NCBI GenBank assembly: GCA_017998385.1
Contig: JAGODE010000013.1
Span: forward strand, 1-37,342
DNA length: 37,342 bases
Direction: 5' to 3'
From: Chitinophagaceae bacterium
Lineage (GTDB): Bacteria > Bacteroidota > Bacteroidia > Chitinophagales > Chitinophagaceae
Part shown: in pieces, positions 19,902 to 29,101 of the stretch
How positions within the stretch are numbered: position 1 is the stretch's first letter
Layout of the letters: each line of letters begins with the position of its first letter
Position numbers and translations under genes: made by a program
The notes under the pieces: generated by a model
What the model was told of the DNA's origin: nothing
Seen by the model: only the letters and a program-made list of their open reading frames with translations
The model's database searches: none

Positions 19902-22664
19902 TTAAAATCTGATATTATAGTTTATAAATGGTATTACACTGCCAAAAATTGAAAGCTTATATCCATTCACCAGGCCATTTTCTGAAACGAAGTAAACCGA
20001 ATACGGGTTCTTGCGTCCCAGGAGGTTATACAATCCGATTGTCCATGAACCGTGTGTACGCTGATGCACTTTGTGGTTGCCATCTATGTTCATGGAGAAA
20101 TCCATCCGGAAATAATCCGGTATCCGGTACGCATTCCGGTCTGAATAAAGTACCCGCTGCGATCCTGCATAATAGTAGCGGCCAATAGGTAATGTTATCG
20201 GACGACCGGTACTGTACGAGCCGTTTAATGATACACTAAAACGATGGCTTACTCTGAAGTTTCCGGTAAGTGTTACGTCATGTGGCTTATCGTAGTTGGC
20301 AGGATAGAATTTACCATTGTTGACGAGGATACCCAGATCCGGATCATCTGAGCGCAACAGCACGCGCGAATAGGTATAGCTGACCCATCCATTCAGTTTA
20401 CCACCGGGTTTTTTAACCAGTACTTCCACTCCATAAGCCTTACCGCGGGTATTGATTACGTCTGTTTCAATATTCTGATTGAGCAACAGCGTAGCACCCG
20501 GTTTATAATCCAGATAATCCTGTATCCGTTTGTAGTACAGCTCAACGGATGTCTCGATCGTATTTTGTTTGAGGTTCTTATAGAATCCCAATGAAACCTG
20601 ATCGCCGCGTTGCGGCTTAATATTGGGATCGCTCAGTTTCCAGATATCAGTCGGCGCAATAGCGGTTGTATTAGACAACATATGGATATACTGACGCTGA
20701 GAGTTGTACCCTGCTTTTACTGAGAAAGAAGGGGTAAGTGAGTAGCGGATAGAAAACCGGAATTCGGGACCGGAATAGCTATTGATTACTTTTCCTTTCC
20801 CATAACTGCGGGTATCTGTGCGGTTTCCTTCAGTTACCGGCAGACCGGGTGCATAATAATCCACCGACTGCGGACCCAGGTATTGATAAAGGGAGAAACG
20901 AAGACCGGTATTAATTGACAGTTTATTGCTGGGATTGAAGCGGTGCGTAATGTACGCTGCTGACTCCAGTGCCTGCTCTGCTTCCACTTCTTCTTTTTGC
21001 ACCAGCGATCCTTTGCCATTGGGCTCATAGGTACCGGGATCCAGTTTGTAACGCAGCGTACTGAGTCCAAAATCGAAGCCGTGCTGCTGGTTGAGATAGT
21101 ACACAAAATTGGTACGCAGATACAGCTGCTGTATAGCGAATTTTAATGCAAATGCATTGGCCTCATTGGCATCGCTGGTCACTTTATACTGGTATTGATC
21201 ATAGCCGCCAATAAACTCAGCGGTAAGGCGCCGGCTGAAATTACGTTTCCATTTCAGCGAAAAGTTGCGGTTTGAATAACCATAAATTGTGTCGCTGTTG
21301 AGCGCAAAACGGTCATTGCTGAAGTACCCGGAAAAATAAAGGTTATTGGTACTGTCAATGCGGTGGCTGATACCCAGGTTCACATCCTGAAATGCAGCCT
21401 TACTGTTTTTGTATTCATCCGGAAGGATTTTCAGCAACCAGTTGGCATAAGTAGTACGGGCACCGAGAATGAAAGATGTTTTATCCTTATCAATTGGGCC
21501 TTCAAGGTGTATACGGCTGGTAACAGGTCCCACGCCAGCCGACCCGGTTATCTTTTTCTTATTCCCTTCGCGGCTATTGATATCCAGTACAGAAGCCAGA
21601 CGGCCACCAAACTTGGCAGGTATGCTGCTTTTGTACAGTTCAATCTCATTTACAACTTCGGGATTGAATGCGGAGAAAATACCGAAGAAGTGTGATGGAT
21701 TATAGATAGTAGATTCATTGTACAGGATCAGGTTCTGATCGGCTGAGCCGCCGCGTACGTTGAAGCCGGTACTGGCTTCACCCACCGTCTTTACACCAGG
21801 CAGGCTGGTGATCACGCGCAGGATATCTGCTTCACCAAATACGGAAGGAACTTTACGGATAGTTTGGATATCCAGACGCGCCACACCCATATTCACATTG
21901 GTAACGTTGAGTGTTTTGCGCGATGACACTACCACCTCTTTAAGGGTAGTGACCTGCTCAGCCAGTTCTACATCGAGCTTGCCATCGGAGTAAACAGCCA
22001 GTTGCAGTTTGGTGTCGCGCATACCGAGTCCCAGGATATTGAGTGTGTACTTACCGGCAGGCACTGTGAGTGAATAGTTTCCGTAACTGTCAGTGACGGT
22101 ATAGTAGCGTGAATCGATGAAGACAGATGCGTTTACAACAGGCTCTCCGGTTTTGGCATTACGGACCGTACCGGTTACAATTGCATTGCCCCGGGCTGTA
22201 TTGGTTTTTATTCCAATTTCATACAATTTATTCTCCGAGGTTACCACCCGGCTTTTTTTCTGTGCCAGGTCATAATCAACGAGTGAATCGGCCATGGGTA
22301 CGGGTGATGGGCGACCCGGAGTCGGGAAAAAGCCGGCTGGCAATGTAGTGGCTATTCTTGCTCCCCTGGTTACATATATGTTGTTGTCGGCATCAACTGC
22401 GAATTGAAGAAGGGTGCCTTTAAAGGCTTTTTCCAGCAGGGAGGAAAGCAATTCATTGTCTGCCCGCAGATTCACCTCGAGCGAGTCGAGTTTTTTACTG
22501 TCATAAAAAAAGTGAACCGGCGCCTGGGCTTCCAGTTTTTCAAAAAAATCCGGCAATTGCATCTTTTCAAACACACCTGTGATGCGAATCTCCGTTTTCT
22601 GACGGGCCTGAGCCTGTGTACCCAGCATTAATACAAGCAGTAGTAAGGAAGATATGATTCGCAT
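19902..22664 (-). CDS. TonB-dependent receptor with STN and carboxypeptidase-like domains
   Basis: A 920-residue outer-membrane receptor. Domain order: signal peptide (M-R-I-I-S-S-L-L-L-L, ending near A-Q-A-R), an STN (secretin/TonB short N-terminal) domain at about 23-95, a carboxypeptidase-regulatory-like beta domain (about 155-235, I-V-T-G-T-V-R-N-A-K-T-G-E-P-V), a plug (G-F-N-V-R-G-G-S-A-D-Q-N-L-I-L-Y-N) and a C-terminal barrel ending F-I-N-Y-N-I-R-F with terminal Phe. The STN domain often signals to an anti-sigma factor, but no FecR or sigma gene is seen here. Substrate unknown; the plug carries Glu-Ser-Thr in place of the usual D-G-x-P. It starts one base after the stop of the preceding gene. 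I chose the ATG at 22664, eleven codons inside the longest frame. Confidence 0.93.
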   Translation of the reverse strand: MRIISSLLLLVLMLGTQAQARQKTEIRITGVFEKMQLPDFFEKLEAQAPVHFFYDSKKLDSLEVNLRADNELLSSLLEKAFKGTLLQFAVDADNNIYVTRGARIATTLPAGFFPTPGRPSPVPMADSLVDYDLAQKKSRVVTSENKLYEIGIKTNTARGNAIVTGTVRNAKTGEPVVNASVFIDSRYYTVTDSYGNYSLTVPAGKYTLNILGLGMRDTKLQLAVYSDGKLDVELAEQVTTLKEVVVSSRKTLNVTNVNMGVARLDIQTIRKVPSVFGEADILRVITSLPGVKTVGEASTGFNVRGGSADQNLILYNESTIYNPSHFFGIFSAFNPEVVNEIELYKSSIPAKFGGRLASVLDINSREGNKKKITGSAGVGPVTSRIHLEGPIDKDKTSFILGARTTYANWLLKILPDEYKNSKAAFQDVNLGISHRIDSTNNLYFSGYFSNDRFALNSDTIYGYSNRNFSLKWKRNFSRRLTAEFIGGYDQYQYKVTSDANEANAFALKFAIQQLYLRTNFVYYLNQQHGFDFGLSTLRYKLDPGTYEPNGKGSLVQKEEVEAEQALESAAYITHRFNPSNKLSINTGLRFSLYQYLGPQSVDYYAPGLPVTEGNRTDTRSYGKGKVINSYSGPEFRFSIRYSLTPSFSVKAGYNSQRQYIHMLSNTTAIAPTDIWKLSDPNIKPQRGDQVSLGFYKNLKQNTIETSVELYYKRIQDYLDYKPGATLLLNQNIETDVINTRGKAYGVEVLVKKPGGKLNGWVSYTYSRVLLRSDDPDLGILVNNGKFYPANYDKPHDVTLTGNFRVSHRFSVSLNGSYSTGRPITLPIGRYYYAGSQRVLYSDRNAYRIPDYFRMDFSMNIDGNHKVHQRTHGSWTIGLYNLLGRKNPYSVYFVSENGLVNGYKLSIFGSVIPFINYNIRF

Positions 22665-22665
22665 G

Positions 22666-23394
22666 CTAGTGATTAGATTGGTTGAAAGTGTGGGCAATGA
22701 TTTTAAGGGCTTCAGCCGGGTTCTTTTTAAACCGGACTCCGGCAGATTTAAGCGCCTGCTGTATTTCCTGACGTTTTTCGCGGGTAATACCTGAAAGTTG
22801 TTTTTGACTGCTCACTGAGATCACTTCCCCCTTCCAGACAGCATAGTAGCGAGATTTATCCATAAACTCTTTTTCCACATGCTGGTCAACTATCCGCTCT
22901 TCAAGCAGGCGAAAACGATAGGCATATATGGTAAGAGGTCCCTCTTCCAGTACTTCATAGTAACCGGTTCTGGGCATACCTGTTTGTTCGGTTGATAAAC
23001 GGACAAATTTCAGGTCATTGAATTGAAATGCCTGAACACGGTCTCCATACAATACCAGTGGTATTCCGCTTGGATGCCGGATTAAAAGCTCATCTCTGTA
23101 TATATCATACAACACCGGCATCTGATGATACCATACGCCTTCATAACAAACAGAACCTAAGGTCCAGTCTTTTACGGCATAAAATGCACTGCCCTTGATG
23201 GCAGCGTATCCGCTTGAAAACTGACGTCCATTATAAATAGGTAAAAGCTCGCCCCGGTTTGTGAGGTAACGGGAAATAATGCTGTCTTCGGCTGGATTGG
23301 CCGGTCCATTGTTTATAGCAACAGACTGTGCGGCAGCAGTAAAGGATAGGGCCAGCATGACGCATAGCCCCTGCAATTTTCTCATGTAAAGCAT
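22666..23394 (-). CDS. Exported protein of unknown function, first gene of the receptor operon
   Basis: A 242-residue protein with a clear signal peptide (hydrophobic M-L-A-L-S-F-T-A-A-A-Q, cleavage after A-A-A-Q-type end). The mature part is rich in Tyr and charged residues (G-R-Q-F-S-S-G-Y, then Y-D-I-Y-R-D-E-L-L-I-R-H) and ends in a Lys-rich helix. I do not recognise a named family. Its stop is one base before the receptor start, so it is translationally linked to it. Two ATG codons three codons apart (23394 and 23385) are possible starts; the first follows an A-rich tract. The 181-base stretch upstream (23395-23575) holds no gene that I can support. Confidence 0.7.
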   Translation of the reverse strand: MLYMRKLQGLCVMLALSFTAAAQSVAINNGPANPAEDSIISRYLTNRGELLPIYNGRQFSSGYAAIKGSAFYAVKDWTLGSVCYEGVWYHQMPVLYDIYRDELLIRHPSGIPLVLYGDRVQAFQFNDLKFVRLSTEQTGMPRTGYYEVLEEGPLTIYAYRFRLLEERIVDQHVEKEFMDKSRYYAVWKGEVISVSSQKQLSGITREKRQEIQQALKSAGVRFKKNPAEALKIIAHTFNQSNH

Positions 23395-23575
23395 TTTATT
23401 AATACGAACCCGATTGTGACAACGAAAAACCCCAAACCGTTGCAATGGTTTAAACAACAACAGCTTCAGGAAACGATCGTTAGCCATTCCGTCCAGAGCC
23501 CTGGCAGGATTCCGAAAATACGGGCTTTCTTTTTTATAACAATCGCTTCTGCCGATATTTCCTGCCGCTCAGCAA

Positions 23576-26230
23576 TTAATCTGTGCCAGTCGCCAATTTT
23601 ACAGAAGAATCGTCGGTCCCTTCACCATATTCACTAATCAGCTCTGCCACAAGCGCCGTCCAGCCTGTCTGGTGGCTTGCACCCAGTCCCCGGCCTGAAT
23701 TGCCATGGAAGTATTCGTAAAATGAAACCAGTTGCTCATTGCCTGGTTGTTGATAAAACCAACCGTAATCGCCATACAATTTTCTCCTTCCGTCCATATC
23801 CTGTTCAAAGAGGCTGATAATTCTTCTGGTAAGACCCTGAGATACCTGGGCAAGGTTCATCATAACACCCGATCCGGAAGGATACTCTACCTTAAGGCTA
23901 TCACCATAAAACTCGCCATATTTTCGCAACGACTGGATAATCAGAAAATTAATAGGCATCCAAACGGGACCACGCCAGTTGCTGTTGCCTCCAAACATGT
24001 CTGATGTAGCATCACCGGGGTCATAACGTATACTGTACATATTGCCCTCTACAACTACCGAGTAAGGGTGCTGATCATGATATTTAGACAATGCTCTTAT
24101 ACCTCCGGTAGACAGGAAGCCTTCTTCATCCAGCAAACGCTCCAGCATTTTTATCAGTTTTTCCCTGGGCACCAGCGACAACAGCAATTCGCCATCATCG
24201 CTACGCTCTTCGTTTGGCCAGAATTTATTGTTTTTTTTCCGGTAATTCTCAAACCAGGAAATACGCTTATGAAAATCGGTGAGGCGATCCAGGACTTTCT
24301 GACTGATGCTGGAAACAGCATACAGGGGCGTTATACCTACTACAGACTGAATGCGAAGCGGCACTGGGTCGGCTCCGGTAATACAAAGCACATCATAAAA
24401 GAAATTATCTTCTTCGTTCCAAAGACCATGTTCATTGAGCGATTCAGCTATCAATACAAAGTGTTCAAAAAACTTTGTTGCTGTATCTTCAAAAGACTGA
24501 TCATGCATGGCTATCTCCAGCGCCATTTCCATCATATCCAGCGCATATGTACCCATCCAGCTGGTACCATCTGCCTGCTCCAGTTGTATTTCGCCGGGAA
24601 AATGAAAGCTGCGGTTAAATACACCAATATTATCAAGGCCAAGAAACCCGCCTTCAAAAATGTTGTTGCCATTCACATCTTTGCGGTTGATCCACCAGGT
24701 AAAATTGATCAGCAGTTTATGGAAAACCTTTTTCAGGAAGGCTACATCACCTGTGCCTTTCTGCCGCTTTTCAATATTATAAACCTGCATGGCAGCCCAG
24801 GCCTGTACGGGAGGGTTCACGTCACTGAAATTCCATTCATACGAAGGCAGTTGCCCATCGGGCTTCATATACCATTCGCGCATCACCAGCAATAGCTGGT
24901 GTTTGGCAAAGGTGGGATCCACCACTGCCATTGATATACACTGAAAAGCCAGGTCCCAGGCTGCATACCAGGGATACTCCCATTTATCGGGCATCATAAT
25001 GATGTCCTGGTTTTTGAGATGTTTCCAGTCACTGTTTCGCCCATGTTGCTTCGAAGCGCTAACGGGCGTAATGCCATCGCTGTTACTCAGCCATTCCTCT
25101 ATATCAAAATGGTAGTATTGTTTGCTCCATAATACACCTGCCAGGGCCTGCCGCTGAATCCGGGCCATGTCACGGCTCATTCCCTTCGGAAGAATAGCTG
25201 CATAAAAATCATCCGCCTCCTGTTTGCGCACAGTAAACACATCTTTAAATCCATTGGCAAAAGGGTTATCAACCCATTTATTGTTGAGGCGGCAATAAAA
25301 CGTGCGTGTAGCCCCGCCGGCCAGCTTCATCTTATAAGATGGCGAAAATTTGGTACCCGCTTTTCGTTTGCTAAGCTCTGACACATTTTTCCCCTGTATT
25401 ACAGCGCCATGAAAGGCATCTTTGGTAAAGATGCTGGTATTGGGTGTGCCCGTAACTATCTCGGTGTTGGTCTCATTTTCTGTAAAGAATATCTTATCGG
25501 CTGGCTGGAAGTAAAAGTAGTATTCGCCCAACCGTTCATGTACCGCCTTTACCGTTGTTTTGTTGACATAGGAAATAGATGGCTTCTCCTTAAAGCTGCC
25601 CTGGTCCCAGCGATTATAAAACCAGAGTGTAGGCAACAAAGTGAGTTCTGCCGGCTTATTATACCGGTTGGTAATATCTATTTTAATAAAAATATCCTGC
25701 GATCCCTGCTTGGCGTAGGTAACCAGTACATCAAAATACTGGTTGTTGTTAAATACACCTGTATCCAGTATCTCATATTCCGGATCTTCTTTGCTCAGAC
25801 CGGCATTTTTTGTCCGCAGCTGATCGTATGGAAACGCCTGCTGCGGATATTTATACAGGTATTCCATGTAGTAATGTGTAGGCAGGTTATCGAGATAATA
25901 ATATAATTCCTTCACATCTTCTCCATGATTACCCTGCGGGTTACCCAGGCCAAAAAGCCGTTCTTTCAGAATCGGATCCTGTCCATTCCATAAAGCGATA
26001 CAAAAACAGAGATTTCCAAAATAATCAGATATACCCGCCAGGCCGTCTTCGCCCCACAGGTAAGATCTGCAATGAGCATGTTCAAAGGGGAAATAATGCC
26101 AGGCATCGCCATTGGGACTGTAATCTTCACGTACAGTTCCCCATTGCCGCTCACTCAGATAGGGCCCCCATTGAGCCAGTGGTATTTCTTTAGTGGCATT
26201 AACAGCCAGTCGTTGATGTTCTGCAGTCAT
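23576..26230 (-). CDS. GH63-like glucosidase (MGH1 type)
   Basis: An 884-residue cytoplasmic protein (no signal peptide) resembling the MGH1/GH63 glucosidases, (alpha/alpha)6-barrel enzymes that cut alpha-glucosidic bonds in glucosylated oligosaccharides, glucosylglycerate or related compounds. Visible marks are the N-terminal R-x-W-G-T-V-R-E-D-Y-S, the E-H-A-H-x-R-S-Y-x-W-G-E-D-G-x-A-G block, W-Y-A-A-W-D-L-A-F with the expected catalytic Asp, and the C-terminal N-W-R-G-P-V-W-M-P-I-N-F-L block. Length fits the long bacterial members. It is a stand-alone gene with a candidate -7 box 40 bases upstream. I start at ATG 26230; the longer ORF adds 14 residues across the promoter. The substrate cannot be read from the sequence. 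Confidence 0.88.
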   Translation of the reverse strand: MTAEHQRLAVNATKEIPLAQWGPYLSERQWGTVREDYSPNGDAWHYFPFEHAHCRSYLWGEDGLAGISDYFGNLCFCIALWNGQDPILKERLFGLGNPQGNHGEDVKELYYYLDNLPTHYYMEYLYKYPQQAFPYDQLRTKNAGLSKEDPEYEILDTGVFNNNQYFDVLVTYAKQGSQDIFIKIDITNRYNKPAELTLLPTLWFYNRWDQGSFKEKPSISYVNKTTVKAVHERLGEYYFYFQPADKIFFTENETNTEIVTGTPNTSIFTKDAFHGAVIQGKNVSELSKRKAGTKFSPSYKMKLAGGATRTFYCRLNNKWVDNPFANGFKDVFTVRKQEADDFYAAILPKGMSRDMARIQRQALAGVLWSKQYYHFDIEEWLSNSDGITPVSASKQHGRNSDWKHLKNQDIIMMPDKWEYPWYAAWDLAFQCISMAVVDPTFAKHQLLLVMREWYMKPDGQLPSYEWNFSDVNPPVQAWAAMQVYNIEKRQKGTGDVAFLKKVFHKLLINFTWWINRKDVNGNNIFEGGFLGLDNIGVFNRSFHFPGEIQLEQADGTSWMGTYALDMMEMALEIAMHDQSFEDTATKFFEHFVLIAESLNEHGLWNEEDNFFYDVLCITGADPVPLRIQSVVGITPLYAVSSISQKVLDRLTDFHKRISWFENYRKKNNKFWPNEERSDDGELLLSLVPREKLIKMLERLLDEEGFLSTGGIRALSKYHDQHPYSVVVEGNMYSIRYDPGDATSDMFGGNSNWRGPVWMPINFLIIQSLRKYGEFYGDSLKVEYPSGSGVMMNLAQVSQGLTRRIISLFEQDMDGRRKLYGDYGWFYQQPGNEQLVSFYEYFHGNSGRGLGASHQTGWTALVAELISEYGEGTDDSSVKLATGTD

Positions 26231-26269
26231 AATAAAATATACACACGCCTTCCAAAAATGATCAAATAG

Positions 26270-26277
26270 CAAAAATA
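26270..26277 (-). promoter_or_regulatory. Candidate -7 box for the glucosidase gene
   Basis: TATTTTTG on the minus strand fits TAnnTTTG and lies 40 bases before the ATG at 26230. The nearest upstream TTTG box is 28 bases away, which is longer than usual. Confidence 0.35.
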
Positions 26278-26316
26278 ATGTTTATGTACCGATACACGAT
26301 CCCCACAAATACAGGA

Positions 26317-26347
26317 GGCCCTGCCAGTAGGTATAACCAGCGGGGCC
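26317..26347. terminator. GC-rich hairpin after the amidase gene
   Basis: GGCCC (26317-26321) and GGGCC (26343-26347) pair around a 21-base loop that can form a further small hairpin. There is no T-run, so it is a weak terminator candidate for the minus-strand operon that ends at 26390. Confidence 0.3.
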
Positions 26348-26389
26348 AATCGTTAGAAAGTATAAGATACGAAAAGTACCGTTAACAGC

Positions 26390-27226
26390 TTACTGATAAC
26401 GCTGCTGAAGGCTTACCAGTATCTTTTTCTCTGCTTCACCCAGTTGCGCAGATGAATCTGCAGGAAAAAAATGAAGTTTGAATGATTGTATGGGAGCGGC
26501 TGGTTGCTTTATATTATAACCGATGATACGCAGTGCCTGCATGGGATCGAACCCAACGGGTACCTGTACAGTAGTAGTATCGTACCAAAAACCATAGCCT
26601 TCTGTAGCCAGTCGTTGCCAGGGAAAATAGCGATTGGGATCAACTTTTCTGCCCGGGGCCACATCAGCATGTCCTACAAAGTTAGCCGCCGGAATATTGT
26701 AAGCCCTTTTCAATCTGCCCAGCAATTGCAGGAGACTGCTTATCTGCGCTTCAGAAAAGCCTTCAGAGCCGTTGTTATCGAGTTCGATCCCAATACTGCT
26801 GCTATTGATATCAGTTGCATTTCCCCATTTACTGACACCGGCATGATGAGCACGCAGCAGATCATTGAGCATATGAAAAACGGTACCATCACGGCAGATC
26901 ACATAATGTGCACTTACCTGCGTTCGCGGAAGTGTAAACGTACGTAGGGTCTGGTCGCAGCTGTTCTGCGCAGTGTGATGGATTACTACAATATTGGGAC
27001 GTCGTATACTGAAGTTCGTGGTACCTACCCAGTCTGCTGCATAAGCTAGTCCAGCCGAGTCACGCAGGGGATATTCCCGCAGCAGGCGGGCCATTTGCTT
27101 TGCCTGTTTTTTATAATCCCGGTTGGTGGCAACATACTGACTTTGCTTGCATGCCGAAAAAATTACAAATGCAAATAATGGCATTAGCAGCGGCCACTTC
27201 GGAGAATACTGAATCGGATATTTCAT
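26390..27226 (-). CDS. N-acetylmuramoyl-L-alanine amidase (Amidase_2) lipoprotein
   Basis: A 278-residue protein with a signal sequence and lipobox-like F-S-A-C (Cys26), then an Amidase_2 (PGRP-like) zinc amidase domain at about 60-230. The zinc and catalytic residues are visible in V-V-I-H-H-T-A-Q, the A-H-Y-V-I block, A-H-H-A-G-V-S-K-W and G-H-A-D-V-A-P-G-R-K-V-D-P, with E in I-G-I-E-L-D. The enzyme cleaves the bond between MurNAc and L-Ala in peptidoglycan, here in the periplasm on a lipid anchor. It follows the M61 peptidase gene by seven bases on the same strand, so the two are coexpressed. Start ATG 27226. Confidence 0.93.
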   Translation of the reverse strand: MKYPIQYSPKWPLLMPLFAFVIFSACKQSQYVATNRDYKKQAKQMARLLREYPLRDSAGLAYAADWVGTTNFSIRRPNIVVIHHTAQNSCDQTLRTFTLPRTQVSAHYVICRDGTVFHMLNDLLRAHHAGVSKWGNATDINSSSIGIELDNNGSEGFSEAQISSLLQLLGRLKRAYNIPAANFVGHADVAPGRKVDPNRYFPWQRLATEGYGFWYDTTTVQVPVGFDPMQALRIIGYNIKQPAAPIQSFKLHFFPADSSAQLGEAEKKILVSLQQRYQ

Positions 27227-27233
27227 GTATACA

Positions 27234-29054
27234 TTATTTCATGGCAGCAGATCCACGCGACCAATCGGCCAGGATTGCCTGCTGCAATGCATCAGGATTT
27301 GCGATCTTTTTAATTTCAAAAGAAGCTTTACGTTGTACTGCAGAGCGGATACTCAGTTCTTTTAATATACCGCCCTGTATGGTTTTCAGCTTTATTTCTG
27401 CTCCGGGCTCACTGCTTTTCAGCCAATTCTCCAGTACTGCACGTGTCGCTTTTTGTCCATTGATTTCTGTTATCACGTGGCGTCCTCTGACACCTGCTTC
27501 CCAGGCCGGCGACTGCCAGTCAACCTGACCTACATAAAGGCTGTCGTTGCGTGTTTGGGTGGTGAAGCCCAGCCAGGCTCCGGGTTGAGCGCGTGCTACG
27601 GTATCGATGCTCAGGCCGGCATAAGACAGTATTGCAGGATAATCGAGTTCTTTTGTGGTATGTGTGTACTCAAAGAAAGAAGCCAGCGATACACCAGCCG
27701 CCGCCTCACAGGCTATCTGAAATTCAGCATCGGTATATCCGCGGCCTTTTTCTTTGTAATATTTATAATACAACGTACGCATTACATCATCCAGCGATTT
27801 TTTGTTCTGGCTGTGATGCCGGATAGTAAAATCCAGCAACGTGCCTACAACGGGTCCTTTGTCGTAATAAGAAATGGTTTTATTCACTTCATCTGCTGTG
27901 CGGCCAAACGGCCCATCAGACCAGGTATCATAACTGGCCTGCACGAGTGATTGATATAACCTGCCGGGTTTGCCTTCAAATGCCAGTATATTGCCGCGGA
28001 GATTTGCAATCATTTCGTCCTCCGTGGTAATGCCGGCCCGGCGCAATATCAGGTACTCATAATACACGGTAAGTCCTTCTGCAATCCAAAGCAGGTTAGT
28101 CCGATTACCATTCAGGTAATCAAACGGCCCCAGTTCAAACGGGCGTATACGTTTAGCGTTATAATGATGAAAATATTCGTGTGCAATAAAATTGAGTACG
28201 CGTACCCGGGCGCTCCGTTCGTGCAAACCATTGCCGCTAAAACTAATGGTAGTGGAATTGAGATGCTCTATTCCTCCCTGGCCCGGACCTATGCCAATAA
28301 TAGTATAATCCTTAAAGGGTATATCGCCGACAAGATCTGCAGCAGCCGTGGTGATTTTTTTCAGATCGTCCATCAGCGACTGCCCATCAAACTCTCCCAT
28401 TTTATAACCAACAAAATAATGAGGAACTCCCTTTACTACAAATGGCGGCAGTGAGTCAAGATTACCTGCCAGTAAGGGGCTGTCATAAAGCACATCAAAG
28501 TCTGAAGCGGCAAAACTATGTGGCTGACCGGGTACCTTTTCCAGACCGGTTACTACCTGTTTCCAGGCTTTATAGGGCTTTACAGTAAGCTTAACCGGCT
28601 TTTGTATGCCTCCTTCGGGATACATACATACAGATGCGGGAACTATATAACCACGGGAAGTATCCAGGTAAGAATTGGCTACGAAGGCCCGTGCGGCCTT
28701 TACATCATAGGTTACTTTTACTGCCCCCGTACGTGGCCAGCTGATCTTCCAGCTATTGCTGTCGGTTTTTTCCCAATTGAGCGGACGGCCTGTAGCATCG
28801 GTGGCGGCAAAATTGCTGACCTGTCTGGCATAATCGAGCCGTTGATAATAGCCGGGAGACCATACGGGCATATGCAGCAGCAAAAAAGCGGATGTGCTCC
28901 GCGGCACCTGCATAGAAACCCTGATCTGCTGAGAGGCTGGCTGCTCCAGCGAAACAGTAAACGAAACAGGAGCTCCTGATTGAGCAGTTAACGTAGTATA
29001 TACGCCTATAAGACATGCCAGAAGCATCCCGTAGCGTAAGTAATAGTTGAGCAT
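27234..29054 (-). CDS. M61 family metallopeptidase with PDZ domain
   Basis: A 606-residue exported aminopeptidase of family M61 (glycyl aminopeptidase type). A signal peptide (hydrophobic M-L-L-A-C-L-I-G-V-Y, A-Q end) is followed by an N-terminal beta domain, the zinc motif H-E-Y-F-H at 292-296 with the third ligand Glu in W-I-A-E-G-L-T-V-Y-Y-E at about 326, and a C-terminal PDZ domain (about 480-585, G-A-W-L-G-F, then V-D-W-Q-S-P-A-W-E-A-G-V-R-G). M61 proteins remove N-terminal residues such as Gly or Ala from peptides. It lies 47 bases after the MG2/plug protein B gene and seven bases before the amidase gene, an envelope operon. Start ATG 29054. Confidence 0.92.
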   Translation of the reverse strand: MLNYYLRYGMLLACLIGVYTTLTAQSGAPVSFTVSLEQPASQQIRVSMQVPRSTSAFLLLHMPVWSPGYYQRLDYARQVSNFAATDATGRPLNWEKTDSNSWKISWPRTGAVKVTYDVKAARAFVANSYLDTSRGYIVPASVCMYPEGGIQKPVKLTVKPYKAWKQVVTGLEKVPGQPHSFAASDFDVLYDSPLLAGNLDSLPPFVVKGVPHYFVGYKMGEFDGQSLMDDLKKITTAAADLVGDIPFKDYTIIGIGPGQGGIEHLNSTTISFSGNGLHERSARVRVLNFIAHEYFHHYNAKRIRPFELGPFDYLNGNRTNLLWIAEGLTVYYEYLILRRAGITTEDEMIANLRGNILAFEGKPGRLYQSLVQASYDTWSDGPFGRTADEVNKTISYYDKGPVVGTLLDFTIRHHSQNKKSLDDVMRTLYYKYYKEKGRGYTDAEFQIACEAAAGVSLASFFEYTHTTKELDYPAILSYAGLSIDTVARAQPGAWLGFTTQTRNDSLYVGQVDWQSPAWEAGVRGRHVITEINGQKATRAVLENWLKSSEPGAEIKLKTIQGGILKELSIRSAVQRKASFEIKKIANPDALQQAILADWSRGSAAMK

Positions 29055-29101
29055 AGTCCGAAAGGTAAGTAATTGGATTAATTTTCCCGGACCATTCATC
29101 C

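Noticed and set aside
24068..24895. 275-codon plus-strand ORF antisense to the glucosidase gene
   Set aside because: Shadow of the GH63-like gene, with no motif and no promoter or start signal.
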